Counted from the first letter of the stretch, positions 11,323 to 23,067 are shown. The stretch is DNA of 64,000 nucleotides from Persicaria tinctoria (GCA_037127255.1 JBANSL010000004.1:74732627-74796626), one strand, 5' to 3'. Numbers and translations: made by a program. Notes: generated by a model not told the origin, from the letters alone.

Positions 11323-11599
11323 AGCTATTAATTGAATTTATAATATAACTTTACTTGTATATTTAGCTTATAACACATATACATTTGTGCCCACGACAAT
11401 CAATCACTAACTAGAAGCGACCACCTCGAAGATCCCTTACAGAAAGAAGTCCAGCAAAAGCAAAAGCAACGCAGAGTCGATCTAGAAGCGACCACCTAGA
11501 GGCGTCGGAAAAATAAATGTAGACGACTTTGTCAAACCTTCGGGGATTTGTAGTATAGGAGGTTAAATTAGGGATAATCATACTCCTATCATTGATATT
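11323..11599. other. Intergenic with a 15-bp direct repeat
   Basis: AGAAGCGACCACCT occurs at about 11413 and again at about 11481. No gene recognised. Confidence 0.6.
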
Positions 11600-11908
11600 T
11601 TTCATATGCAAACTTTGAATGGTTATGTTCCACAAATTGAAGCTTGTGGTGGCATTAATCTGGCAATTGAGAGAGGAATCGGGAATATCATCGTATAAGG
11701 AGATAGCTTGGGAGTGTTAACAACAATTGAAGATAAGACAAAAGTAACTTGGGAAATACTCAGAACGATCGAGGAAAATCACCATCTGAAGAGATGGTTC
11801 AACAACATCATCTTTAAGCACTACTTCAAAGAATCTAATTCATACGCAGACTTCATTGCTAAGTCTAATGATACTTGTAATACGATTAATTATCCTATCT
11901 TTGAATAG
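11600..11908 (+). pseudogene. LINE RNase H domain remnant (C-terminal half)
   Basis: In one frame: LAIERGIGNIIV, an in-frame TAA at 11696-11698, GDSLGVLTTIEDK, then FKHYFKESNSYADFIAK. This matches the plant LINE-type RNase H pattern (helix, IEGDS with catalytic Asp, then H-x-x-RExN-x-x-AD-x-x-A). The stop falls exactly where the usual Glu of IEGDS would be (GAA to TAA). No other parts of the element are attached. Confidence 0.75.
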
Positions 11909-12628
11909 GGAGCTTTGTAACATCATACTGAGGGATGATCAAGGTTGATATTTGGTCTCCATAAACTTCCTATTTTTTGTCCTGAAAAAAAAAAACTAGT
12001 TTTATGTAAAAAAAAAAAAGTGCACATTTCACAATTCTTAGGAAGGTGCATGTTTTCACATTATCATCTTATACAATACTAAAACAATATCTTTTTTTTT
12101 GCAACATTTCATATTTTAGTTAAAAAAAAATTCCTTGATCTAAAAATAATAATTAGTTAATAGCTTTTGTCATCTCATTAAATGATGCCACCTATTTATA
12201 ATCTTTTTAATTTTTTTAAATGATGTCACCTATTTATATACATATCTTCTAAATTAGGTAATTTTTTTAAAAAGATTGTGAAATGATCATTACTATCAAT
12301 TAGAAATCATTTATCATTATAACTTAATTAAAATAGAGATTTATTTAAAGGGTTTTTTGGGCTAGGCAATTTGAGACCTAGTTCAATTTAGGATCTTGAG
12401 TCAAGATTTACTAAGTCTGGTATAGTAGGATAGACAATTGTTTACATTATATTGTTACCAAGTGAGCAACATATTTGGACAATTTGGTATATGGTATTTG
12501 ATGATTTCACAATTTTCGTCTCTTCGAGGGGTGAGCCATGAGTCATAAATCATAATGGATCATGCAAGCACGGTGCTTATGAGTTAAGTCGAAAATTCAA
12601 TCATCCAAAGGATGTCACACATCATACA
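11909..12628. other. AT-rich spacer, no gene
   Basis: A- and T-runs. A small direct repeat of CACCTATTTATA occurs near 12190 and 12228. Confidence 0.6.
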
Positions 12629-12960
12629 TTGTCATTGAATGTTGGGAAAAGTGTTGTCAAATGGCACAAACTCATGAAAAGATTCATAAAATTTAATTGT
12701 GACACTTCAGTTAACAAACATAATGAGCTTGGTATTGAAATTATTGGTTTAGATGAGAAGGGTCAAATGTGCATTGGTGATGTTGGTTTTGAGAGTTATT
12801 CAAATGGGCCCAATCGTACATTGGAGGTGGTAGAGGCGAATGCAATCCTTTATGTTTTCCATTTAGTATATATGAGATGATGGTTTGATGCATATCTTTG
12901 TGGATTCTAATTGTTAGATTGTTAAATTTACTATGTGTAGAATAAAGACCTTCTTGAGGA
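12629..12960 (+). pseudogene. LINE RNase H domain remnant (N-terminal half)
   Basis: The frame reads VVKWHKLMKRFIKFNCDTSV, then NELGIEIIGLDEKG and LEVVEANAI, matching the start of plant RNase H-like domains (WxxPxxxxxKxNxDG, Gxxxxx RDxxG, ExxA). It breaks after YMR at 12880; a shifted frame continues with HIFVDSNC then a stop, the expected VES/DS strand. The catalytic Asp (FNCD) and Glu (VVEA) positions are visible, but the gene is frameshifted. Confidence 0.7.
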
Positions 12961-13931
12961 ATGTGTTGGGTTTTATTTTGAATTTTGGTGCTTAAGGCTA
13001 AAGATTTTTGAGTTTGCACAACTGATCTTTTGTTAGGAGGGTGAACAATTTGTCTATTTTCTCGCTCGAATTAAATATGTTTCTACTTTCTAATCATTTT
13101 TATTTTCATAGTTCTTTACCCAATTTTTTTTTGTTTGAAATTTATGATTGTTAGTGAATGATGAAATTTTAATTTCATTTTAAAAAATAATCTTCTAGTG
13201 TTATTCAAATAATTTTTTTTATTAAACTATATAAAGTTATCATAAGATTTAGATTATCATCTTTGTTTGTAGATTAATGTACTTTATTTATTTTTATTTT
13301 TTTATAATTAAATATGAAAACAAATATTATAATTTTATAATCTATAACATCTATATCTATACATCTATATAATGTACTAAAACAGAGACATGAAGTCTTC
13401 TCTAATGGAATTCGCCTATATGTCATCAAGTTTAATATAATTTATATAATAAAATGTAATTTATTAACAAGAACGCAAAAGCGTGGCCAACAAATACTAA
13501 TTTTTAGATTAAATTTGTGCAAAACATGGGATTAGACTTAAGTATCTATTTGACACACCAAAGATTAATCTAGCTTAAGATTATAATCTAACTTAAGATT
13601 AAAATCTAGATGAAATTTTAGCATTTGTGGATATATTAAAAGACTAAATTCTTATTTGGCATTATAACTTACATAGAGTTTTGTAAAACTATTTTTTTTT
13701 AAATCGCGAAAAAAATTGCCACAACTCTTTAAAAAGGTACAATAAGCTAAGTATACTTGTATAGAGTATCAATAAAACAATTTAATATGAGATTAAAAAA
13801 ATATTAAAAAAGTGGGCATCGGGGTTGGGAAATCGGCGAAGAATCGGGCATGTTTAGCTCGCCGAGTGAAAGGGTGAGGTGCGAAGCCGGCTGACTGGCT
13901 ACACCAAATTTTCCCTCTTTATTTATATTTA
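12961..13931. other. AT-rich spacer, possible Helitron-like start near 13372
   Basis: No gene recognised. ATCTATATAATGTACTAAAAC near 13368 resembles the TC-start of other Helitrons in this window, but no matching 3' hairpin end follows. A GC-richer islet at 13810-13910 is unassigned. Confidence 0.4.
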
Positions 13932-14574
13932 GGCCAAATTACATAAAATCACCCCTTAAACATACCTACATGTTATAAATCACCCTTTAAATTGTTATTT
14001 CTAGAAAATCGCTCTATAAATAACTTTTGTCACCAATCACCCATCCCCGAGATTATTCTGTCCAAATTTTGGTTAAATTATAATTTTACCCCTAATGAAA
14101 ATTTAATAATTAAAAAGAAAAAGGGTAAATAAGTAAGAATTAAAGTGAGATGATACAATTCACGTCATTTTTTTTTTCCTAAATTGAAAGTATGTGGAAC
14201 CTAATGGAGAATTAAAAAGTGATTTGAGAGAAGAAAGCGAACAAATCAATTGGAGAGAACAATTTTTTAGAAGTCGACGTCATTTTATCGGTTATTTAAA
14301 AGGTGAAAATAATGTCAATAGTTTCCTCTCAATTTCATACTTACTTATTTACATTTTTTTTAATTGTTAAAATTTTATTATAATATTATATAAAATGAGA
14401 GCTAAAATTGTAATTATCAAATTTAACCTATATTTGGAAGGAATATATTCTGGGGTGGTTGATTATTGAAGAAGTCATCTACACAGACTACAGGGTGGTT
14501 TTATAAAAATATAAGTTTAAAGGGAGATTTATGTTAAATAGATACATTTAAAGGTGGTTTTCTGCAATTTGACC
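13932..14574. mobile_element. Tourist/PIF-Harbinger-like MITE (643 bp)
   Basis: Long imperfect terminal inverted repeats, about 60 bp: left GGCCAAATTACATAAAATCA, right complement GGTCAAATTGCAGAAAACCA. TTA flanks both ends (13929-13931 and 14575-14577), the trinucleotide duplication of PIF/Harbinger elements. The interior has no coding capacity. Confidence 0.8.
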
Positions 14575-14577
14575 TTA

Positions 14578-15740
14578 TATTTAAATTTTCCCCTGTTTTA
14601 TTTAAAAAAATAAACCGAAACTAGTTACACCAAATGTTACGCATCGTTTTTATGTCACTCTGAAATCCTGATTCTAGTTTATCGTACATGTTTTGGACGG
14701 ATCCAACTATCCAAACAATTTTATTTTAATTAATAAAATATAATTATAATAATTCTAGGGGTAATTAAAAGTGAGGTTCTTTAATCAATATGCTTTTTTG
14801 TGGTTTTTTAGATGAGTTAAGACTTAATTAAGATGGATCGCTTTTCACCCATAACAACAATAATGCAGGTTTTATTTAACCAAACGCATCGTGTTGATCC
14901 GTAGTTATCTTTGGATTAACAAATGACGTACATTTGTTCTTCCAGTAAAAAGATGAAAACTACCTTCACTATATAAAGTATCTAACTAATACCCTACCAA
15001 TTGGCAAACAAATAATCACTTTAATATATATTAATTGGTGATTTCATGACTGGACTTATTGACTAATATTAACGAATTAAATCTCAGATTAAATGCGTTT
15101 AATTTCATTTGCTGGCTTGGATTTTCATTTTGTTAATTGGGGAAAATGGGATAATATACCCACAGACTTAATTAAACTAAAATTCAATATTATCATGTGT
15201 GTTAAATGTGATGATTGAATATGAAATTGAGTAAAAATAAATTAACTGAAATAAGTTAGAAATAATGAACTCCGTGAACTGAAGAAGTCCAATCCATATC
15301 GGTGTAAGTAAGTTAATCATTTTCCTTGAGAGAAAAACTTACAGAAAATTACCTTAATTGATAATACAGTATGTTGCAAAACAGTGTAAATAAAATAATA
15401 ATAATAATAATAATAGAACAGCGCACCCAAGAAGAAGGCATCATTGGGATATGTTTGTTTTGCCTTTGATTTCACTACTTCTTTCATAGTAGTAAAACTT
15501 CACCTTTACACCAAAGCCATTTTACATTTACTGCCCTCATTTATTACACCTAACATTTACAGTTTGTTTTTATTTTACCCGGCTCTTAGAGCATGCATTT
15601 TCAATAGATTTTGCAAAACAGAAAAAAAAAAATTAAAAAAAAGTGAGCAAAAATGGTTCATAAAGTCTAACGGCAAGATATGTATTATCTATTGATAGAC
15701 AAATTTTACTTAATAATTACACTCAAGTCCCTAACCGATT
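14578..15740. other. AT-rich intergenic
   Basis: No gene recognised. A short (AAT)n run lies near 15391-15415. An 83-codon opening at 15444-15695 (+) has no recognisable feature. Confidence 0.6.
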
Positions 15741-16343
15741 ATTTGCTTCCTCCTGCCTTTTCTTCTATCTGATGGACCCCATGGAGACTGGATTGTGTTT
15801 CCGTGGCGGATTGGCCCTAGTTTGGGGAATCAGAAGGGATTCGGCCTCAAGGTTGTGAAAATGGACGGTTTGGAGGAGAAATGTTTCAATTAAGTTCCTG
15901 ATCTGAGCGTCATTCAAGCAGATTTCACGGATTCATTGAATTGGGGGTTGATTTCGAACTTGCTAGAGTAGTTTTTTAGGTAGAAGATGAATTGTTTCTT
16001 GGTCGGGTGTACTCCGGGAACGGCAATCTAGCTCGACAGCTGGCAAAACTGCTTGGGAAGGTGAAGCTTGAGGCGGTTGTAAGTCCTTTTTTTGCCACGG
16101 AGAGGCGATGCAATCAGCTTGAGGCGGGGGAGATCTGGCGCTGAGGGTGGGGGCATGGGGGGAGGGGGGATGCGGCTGCGCTCAAGGGTCGGAACAGGAG
16201 AAGGGACGCGTGTGAGGCGAGAGAAGAGAGAAGCGAGGTGGAGATCTGAGGGAGGAGGGGAGGTGCCGGAGGCTGGCGCCGGACCGGGGACGAGGATGGG
16301 CTGGTCAGGCGACTAGGTGTCATTGGTGGTGGTGGTGGTGGTT
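15741..16343 (+). other. GC-richer gene-like relic, not identified
   Basis: The composition differs sharply from the AT-rich surroundings. One frame is open from about 15980 to 16142 ([20 protein letters not shown], then AKLLGKVKLEAVV), with a stop upstream. It may be a captured or decayed exon. I do not recognise the family. The rest is G-rich low-complexity sequence. Confidence 0.3.
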
Positions 16344-16605
16344 GTAGGGTTTCGAAGCACAAAAAACTCACATTTGTTGTCAACAGTTGAGTTGAAGGAT
16401 GGTGGTGGTATTGGCTTCAGCCAGCGGCAACTGACAGAGAACTCACATATCTGATGGTGTTGTCGATGGTGGTGGTAGGGTTTCGAAGCACAGAAAACTC
16501 ACATTTGTTGTCAACAGTTGAGTTGAAGGATGGTGGGGGTATTGGCTTCAGCCAGCGGCAACTGACAGAGAACTCACATATCTGATGGTGTTGTCGATGG
16601 TGGTG
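16344..16605. repeat. 131-bp tandem duplication
   Basis: Two nearly identical adjacent copies beginning GTAGGGTTTCGAAGCAC at 16344 and 16475. They differ at a few bases only (for example AAAAAA versus AGAAAA), so the duplication is recent. Confidence 0.97.
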
Positions 16606-17688
16606 GACCGGTGGTGGTGACCGCCGGCAGCCGTCGGAACAGATGATCGAGTCCGAGCGTGTGTGAGGAGGTGAGGAGAGTAAACCAAAGAAAGTAAATA
16701 AAAACATGAAAAGGACCCGAACATAAATACGTAAATTTCATCTTATCGTTAGACGAAACCCATCTTGGCGTTAGACTCACCCAAAATGGTTTTATAACTT
16801 CAACAACTTAATTTGCAAAATAGATTCGTTTTTTTTAAAAAAAGTCTTTTAAATTTGGAGTAAGAGAGAATTAATTTCTCATCGATAATTTTTTTTATAT
16901 CAATACTCATGTCATTCTTCCATCTAGAGAACCAATGCTCCCTTCTACTCTTCTAGAGAACAACTAAAATGATATTGTATTGATTTTAAATAGAGAGTAT
17001 TTATAGTATATAATAAATATAGGAATTTATAAAGTAGAGAAGTTTTATTGGAGTTAAATCATAAAAAATTTAGAAATTTTAAATTTTATTCTTCATTTCA
17101 GAGATTTTTTAAATGTTATTAAAATGTTGATAGGTTTCTCAATATACCTTAACGATGTGCAACTACATAATATTAGAGTTACATCTTCTTTTTGCGAACC
17201 AAAAAAAATAAAAAGAGTTACATCTTCTTTTGTATTAATTTTTATAAATTTATAAGAACTTGATGTCCACGTTATAATACAAACGCTTAGAGATATGTTT
17301 ATTGAGATTTACCCCCTCCTTAAAAACCATCATTTTTACCTTATTTTGTTTATGTGAAAGAATACTGTAATACCAAATTCATATAAAAGCTAATTAACAA
17401 CTTAGATGATTAGGATTAATATGATTTTCATTAATGACAAACTTAGGTCACGGATTTATTATACCAAAAACTTTAGGCAGATGATTTAAACTTTTAAACC
17501 AACCCACAAGTACAACCTACCTATCCTGACCATGACCAATTCAAGAAAAAAAAAAAAGCATTTTTTGAAACAGTGAAAAGAGAAAAGAAAAAAAACTAAA
17601 AAAGACAGGTGTGGATCTTATAATGCAAAAGCAAATAACACATGACATGTCATACATTATAATATAACATATTGGTAATCGAGACCCC
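16606..17688. other. AT-rich upstream region of the DUF761 gene
   Basis: No gene recognised. It holds the distal promoter of the gene starting at 17766. The minus-strand openings here lie in low-complexity sequence. Confidence 0.5.
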
Positions 17689-17696
17689 TTTATATA
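17689..17696 (+). promoter_or_regulatory. Probable TATA box of the DUF761 gene
   Basis: TTTATATA in a C-rich context, 70 bp before the ATG, leaving a leader of about 40 bases if transcription starts 30 bp downstream. Confidence 0.6.
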
Positions 17697-17765
17697 CCAT
17701 CCCTTTGAACATCCCCTACGAGTAAACCCAAAATCCCCACAAACCCAAAAAAAATCCCTCAAACA

Positions 17766-18452
17766 ATGCAAACCCCAAAAACTCATCACCTCCACATCTC
17801 CACCACCACCCCCTCAAAAACCTCCTCCTCGCCCCAAATGAAGATGAAATCCCTAATCCAAAACCTCCTCTTCACCCGCATTTGCCGCCTCCTCCGCTCC
17901 CTCTCCAAGCTCAAGTCCTTCCTCGCCCACCTGTGTCAGGATGTCCGAGTCCTGTACTTGCAGGACTCGGACTCTGACCTCAGGAGGAGGAAGAAGAGGA
18001 TGAACAAGCTCCGCCAAAAGATCCTTTTTGGTTCTTTTAGGCTCCACTACAATTGGTGCTCCTCCTCCCATGTTCTCCCCATCAACTACAACTACTCATC
18101 CTCAACCTCCCCCGGAGAACCCAATGATGCCCACTTGTACTATGACTCCACATGGAATTCCGTCTTCTCCACCGACGACACTAAGCCCTTTGAGGCCGAT
18201 GAGGCAAAGAATCCGAGTGGCGGTATCAAGCAAGGGTTTGAAGTTGATGGGTCAACCCAACTCTCTAGCTACTTGCAGTGGCTAGAGGAGAAGGGGAAGA
18301 CGGGTATCCAAGAGGATGAGATTGCGGAGAAAGAGATGAATGAGATTGACAAGCTCGCGGATTTGTTCATCGCCAATTGCCACGAGAAGTTCCGCCTTGA
18401 GAAGATTGAATCTTACCGGATGTACCAAGAAATGCTTGCTAGAAGCATGTGA
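17766..18452 (+). CDS. DUF761 (cotton fibre expressed-type) protein
   Basis: Single-exon gene of 228 codons. The C-terminus EIDKLADLFIANCHEKFRLE followed by KIESYRMYQEML matches the DUF761 motif, a conserved EID-x-x-A-x-x-FI helix near the end of a plant-specific family known from cotton fibre proteins. The N-terminal half is basic (SLIQNLLFTRICRLLRSLSK, later LRRRKKRMNKLRQK) and the middle is Ser/Asp-rich and probably disordered. No signal peptide or clear membrane segment. The start at 17766 is the first ATG after the TATA box; an alternative in-frame ATG is at codon 25. Biochemical function is unknown for the family; growth and stress links are reported in general. No disabling change is visible and codon use is clean, so I take it as a live gene. 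Confidence 0.9.
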   Translation: MQTPKTHHLHISTTTPSKTSSSPQMKMKSLIQNLLFTRICRLLRSLSKLKSFLAHLCQDVRVLYLQDSDSDLRRRKKRMNKLRQKILFGSFRLHYNWCSSSHVLPINYNYSSSTSPGEPNDAHLYYDSTWNSVFSTDDTKPFEADEAKNPSGGIKQGFEVDGSTQLSSYLQWLEEKGKTGIQEDEIAEKEMNEIDKLADLFIANCHEKFRLEKIESYRMYQEMLARSM

Positions 18453-18706
18453 AGAACAAAAAAAAAAAAGCAAAAGAAAAAAATATCCCTTTGTTTATTT
18501 TGTTGAAGCTTCTTCAAAATTAACACTTGGGTTTTATTTTTACTTGTTTTTGTCACATATTGGTGGTGGGTGCAGGAGATTGGGTTTCTTGGTCCATGTA
18601 AGAGCTCCTTTTTTTTTTCTTTTTTTTTCTTTTTTTTTTTGAAGGCCTCTTTCACTTGATGTCTAGTCTCCGTCAAAATCTGATTTTTGCTCTTTATTTT
18701 TCTTCT

Positions 18707-18733
18707 ACTTCTTCTTCTTCTTCTTCTTCTTCT
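18707..18733. repeat. (CTT)n microsatellite
   Basis: About nine CTT units. Confidence 0.95.
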
Positions 18734-19186
18734 AGATAGGTAGATGGTTTGGAGGATTGTACATGTTGATGGAATGGGAATAGAACTTGTGTGCAATTCA
18801 TATAATCCCTTTTGATCAATTTATTAGTATTCAGTACCATTCCATGTCAGTTAAAAGGTGAGTTGCAGCATCTTTAATTTCAATTGTGTCTCAAAAAAAA
18901 GAAAGAATCCATTTGATAATTAATTGGCAGAAAACTCCAAATATGTATATTAAGACCTTATCAAGAATGACATCTATGGGCCAAGATTAGCCATGGGTTT
19001 GTGATGTCAATTCAACTCCAAATTGTTAGAAAAAGACCCATAAAATGAATTTAAAGTGCAAAATTTTAATTTTTTGGGTTTATAGGTGTTAGTATAGATT
19101 TATAATCTAGGATACCTTTGAGACTACTTGGGTTTTTGGACCCTATGGGTTGGTGTTATATTTTTGTATCTTTTATAGTTGTTTGA

Positions 19187-19192
19187 AATAAA
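19187..19192 (+). terminator. Possible poly(A) signal
   Basis: AATAAA about 735 bases after the DUF761 stop codon. It is distant, so the link is tentative. Confidence 0.25.
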
Positions 19193-19520
19193 GATGAATG
19201 AAAGATTGCTTGGTATTTCAACAACATGTGTCCCCATTTCAATCAATAAAGGCAAGTTGAAGGGCTCCTAGTTGAATTGATAACAAAGAGTACATAGTTT
19301 ATTTCCCACTTTACAATTATCAGATTATTATTACTAGTAGTTAATTATTTCTTTGACTGCTTAGTTATTCTAGTAATCAAGATCCATGGTTCTTGGATCA
19401 CTACACCTATTAAAAAGTTTTCCCCTTTGGATGAGTAATTGATGGATAATTAACTATACTACTGTATTATTTATGTTAGGAAAACACCCTAAGCAATATT
19501 AATCCTAATTAACTATCTAT

Positions 19521-19682
19521 ATGACTATACCTTTATTTTAAGAGATAATTAATCGTGAAAGAAGGAGAAGAAATGACACTATATATATAGAGAGTGAGGT
19601 GAGGGTGCAAAAGTAGACAATTTATTATATTTATAACTTAATTTTAAGAATAAGTAGCTAGTAATTTCACACTCATGAAAAT
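19521..19682. repeat. Local duplication, unoccupied copy
   Basis: Two blocks (19521-19554 and 19619-19682) reappear at 19730-19757 plus 21827-21832 and at 21839-21902, flanking the Helitron. The first block keeps the uninterrupted site AGAGATAATTAATC, the exact target that the Helitron splits in the second copy. Confidence 0.85.
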
Positions 19683-19757
19683 GATAAAACAAAAATTAAG
19701 GGATGCTGTAAAAAAAAAGTAGACAGTTTATGACTATACCTTTATTTTAAGAGATAA

Positions 19758-21826
19758 CTAGTACGATTCCCGCGCCATGGCGCGTTTTTTTAAAACTAAA
19801 ATATAATATATAAAAATATTAATAAATGTTAAGATAAAAATCATAAAAAAAAAACTTTACAATAAATGTATCTTATAATTATCTCAGAATTTTTTTTAAA
19901 ATCTTATGTAGAGTATAATACATAAATATAGATATTTTAAATTACTTAGTAATAATAATATCAATATCATTATAACATTGTTTAATTGTGATGTGTCATA
20001 ATCCATAATTATTCAATGTTTTGAATTAAGTCCAATAGTTAGTAAATAAATTTGATTAAACCCAATAGTTATATTAGATTAAATTCATTGTTTTGAATTA
20101 AGCCCAATAGTTAGTAAAATCAAAGGAAAAAAAAAAGAATTAAAGAAAAATGAATAAAAAAGGAGAATTAAAGAAAATAAAAAAAATGAAAAAAATAATA
20201 ATGATTAGTTAAGACTCCTAAAATGTCTCTAAGAATGACACATCATCCTAAACTCTTCTAAATTAAGAGTTTATATATAGATATAGATAGTTAGGAAAAT
20301 TAAAGGAAAAAAAAAAGAATTAAAGAAAAATGAATAAAAAAGGAGAATTAAAGAAATTAAAAAAATTAAAAAAAAATAATGATTAGTTAAGACTACTAAA
20401 ATGTCTCTAAGAATGACACATCATCCTAAACTCTTCTAAATTAAGAGTTTATATAGATATAGATAGTTAGTAAAATTAAAGGAAAAAAAAAATAATTAAA
20501 GAAAAATGAATAAAAAAGGAGAATTAAAGAAAATAAAAAAAATGAAAAAAAAATAATGATTAGTTAAGACTACTAAAATGTGTCTAAGAATGACACATCA
20601 TCCTAAACTCTTCTAAATTAAGAGTTTATATAGATAGTTAGTAAATAAATTTGATTAAACCCAATAGTTATATTAGATTAAATTCAATGTTTTGAATTAA
20701 GCCCAATAGTTAGTAAAATTAAAGGAAAAAAAAAAAGAATTAAAGAAAAATGAATAAAAAAAGAGAATTAAAGAAAATAAAAAAAAATGAAAATAATAAT
20801 AATGATTAGTTAAGACTCCTAAAATGTCTCTAAGAATGACACATCATCCTAAACTCTTCTAAATTAAGAGTTTATATAGATATAGATAGTTAGTAAAATT
20901 AAAGGGAAAAAAAAGAATTAAAGAAAAATGAATAAAAAAGGAGAATTAAAGAAAATAAAAAAATGAAAAAAATAATAATGATTAGTTAAGACTCCTAAAA
21001 TGTCTCTAAGAATGACACATCATCCTAAACTCTTCTAAATTAAGAGTTTATATATAGATATAGATAGTTAGGAAAATTAAAGGAAAAAAAAAAGAATTAA
21101 AGAAAAATGAATAAAAAAGGAGAATTAAAGAAAATAAAAAAAAAATAAATAATGATTAGTTAAGACTACTAAAATGTGTCTAAGAATGACACATCATCCT
21201 AACCTCTTCTAAATTAAGAGTTTATATAGATATAGATAGTTAGTAAAATTAAAGGAAAAAAAAAGAATTAAAGAAAAATGAATAAAAAAGGAGAATTAAA
21301 GAAAATGAAAAAAATGAAAAAAAAATAATGATTAGTTAAGACTACTAAAATGTGTCTAAGAATGACACATCATCCTAAACTCTTCTAAATTAAGAGTTTA
21401 TATAGATAGTTAGTAAATAAATTTGATTAAACCCAATAGTTATATTAGATTAAATTCAATGTTTTGAATTAAGCCCAATAGTTAGTAAAATTAAAGGAAA
21501 AAAAAAAGAATTAAAGAAAAATGAATAAAAAAGAGAATTAAAGAAAATAAAAAAAAATGAAAATAATAATAATGATTAGTTAAGACTCCTAAAATGTCTC
21601 TAAGAATGACACATCATCCTAAACTCTTCTAAATTAAGAGTTTATATAGATATAGATAGTTAGTAAAATTAAAGGGAAAAAAAAGAATTAAAGAAAAATG
21701 AATAAAAAAGGAGAATTAAAGAAAATAAAAAAATGAAAAAAATAATAATGATTAGTTAAGACTCCTAAAATGTCTCTAAGAATTACACATCATCCTAAAC
21801 TCTTCTAAATTAAGAGTTTATATAGA
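19758..21826 (-). mobile_element. Non-autonomous Helitron, family A, with expanded 5' array
   Basis: Minus-strand element. The 3' end at 19758 is CTAG preceded by the palindrome CGCGCCATGGCGCG; the 5' end at 21826 is TCTATATAAACTC. The flanks are A (5') and T (3'), the Helitron target rule, confirmed by an intact copy of the insertion site at 19541-19554. The 3' terminal 430 bp match the other family A members at 25832-27324 and 48034-48922. No Rep/helicase coding sequence. The 5' part is amplified into a tandem array (separate entry). Confidence 0.92.
20040..21826 (-). repeat. Nine-unit tandem array of the Helitron 5' end
   Basis: Units end with CTTCTAAATTAAGAGTTTAT at about 20275, 20455, 20630, 20878, 21055, 21232, 21407, 21652 and 21822. 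Short units are about 176-180 bp. Long units, about 243 bp, carry an extra segment containing ACCCAATAGTTATATTAGAT. In order the pattern is long-short-short, long-short-short-short, long-short, a simple higher-order structure. Each unit carries the element's own TC terminus. Confidence 0.92.
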
Positions 21827-22079
21827 TTAATCATCTATAATTTATTATATTTATAACTTAATTTTAAGAATAAGTAGCTAGTAATTTCACACTCATGAAA
21901 ATCATCTGTAATTTGCAGTCTATCCCCTACCACATGGATTTTTGTAACATCATCTTTCAGGATAATCCTGAAGTTAGGCTATTGTATACGTAACTGCTCC
22001 TAATGTCTGTCTACTGTAAAAAAAAAATTAAAAAAATTTAAGGGATGCTAATTTAGTCTTTCCGAAAGCTAAAATATTA
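21827..22079. other. Second copy of the local duplication and spacer
   Basis: 21839-21902 repeats 19619-19682 almost exactly. The remainder is unassigned. Confidence 0.8.
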
Positions 22080-22586
22080 CTACCTTATTAATTAAAACAT
22101 GTCATTTAATTACTATTTAGGCATGTTTTTTAAATAATAAAAACTATACAAAATATCAATTTTTTTACAAATTTTTATAATTCATACTATTTTTTTAAAA
22201 AAATTATAATTCATACTCCCTCCGTTCCACAATACATGTCCTTCTAGTTTTGGACACGCTTTTTAATGAGCGAAAAACTCTATAAAATATCATTTTTTTA
22301 ATTATTATTTTTATATAATATGATACTTATTACTAATAAGTATCACATTATATAAAAAAATTAATTAAAAAAATAATATTTTATAGAGTTTTTCGCTCAT
22401 AAAAAAACGTGCCCAAAACTAAAAGGACATGTATTGTGAAACGGAGGGAGTACTATTTAGGCATTTTTTTTAAAGTAATAAGTATAAAACTATTTTTAAA
22501 AAATTGATATTTTATATAGTTTTTAACACTTAAAACCAAGTGCATAAATAGTAAAACATCATGTTTTAATTAACGGAAGGAAGGAG
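22080..22586. mobile_element. Stowaway MITE interrupted by a second Stowaway
   Basis: Outer element with TA flanks and ends CTACCTTATTAATTAAAACA and GGAAGGAAGGAG (right). It is of the TTAATTAAAAC subfamily and split by the younger element at 22216-22450. Confidence 0.8.
22216..22450. mobile_element. Stowaway MITE (235 bp), nested
   Basis: Near-perfect ends CTCCCTCCGTTCCACAATAC and its complement, flanked by TA on both sides. It folds back nearly along its whole length. Same subfamily as 43374-43608. Confidence 0.95.
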
Positions 22587-23067
22587 TATTCATTTCTCAT
22601 TTTTTTTCTGTTTGGTGAATTTAATTTTTTTTTTTTTTCAATTTTCTCAAACAAAAAAAAAACATATTTCACGAGATTAAAATGATAACAAAATTAATTT
22701 AAAGATAATGCTAAACGATGAAAGTGACTATTAAAAATTTAAAACACTAAAACATGTAACTAATAAAAATATATTAATTTTATGCTTTTTTTCCTCGGAA
22801 ACCTATGTCTTATAATTTTAAAAAATAAAATTGAAATCAGATATATCATTATTAAAATGATAACGTGCTGTTTACGTTCATGTCCGATTTCTCTCATAAA
22901 ATAATTATATGTCGGATGGGGAAAATTTAATTATAGATTATACACTTATATGTAGCCGTATGCAGCAAGGTTTCCCTTGACATGGATGTTAATTAATCCA
23001 TTTTAAAATTTGTGAAAATATCGTTGTTAGTATAATTTTTAATATTTAGTAATGTGTGTCTCCTATT
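22587..23067. other. AT-rich spacer
   Basis: No gene or clear element recognised. Confidence 0.6.

Larger units (their letters stand above)
18453..19520 (+). other. 3' flank of the DUF761 gene
   Basis: Contains T-runs (18608-18640) and a (CTT)n run, then AT-rich sequence. The first good AATAAA is at 19187, so a long 3' UTR or an unrecognised weaker signal nearer the stop is possible. No other gene. Confidence 0.5.

Noticed and set aside
11088..11324. Open frame of Tyr/Ile/Cys repeats
   Set aside because: Produced by AT/GT microsatellite sequence.
20040..21826. CRISPR-like array
   Set aside because: Regular repeats, but units are 176-243 bp AT-rich Helitron ends in a plant genome, with no unique spacers.
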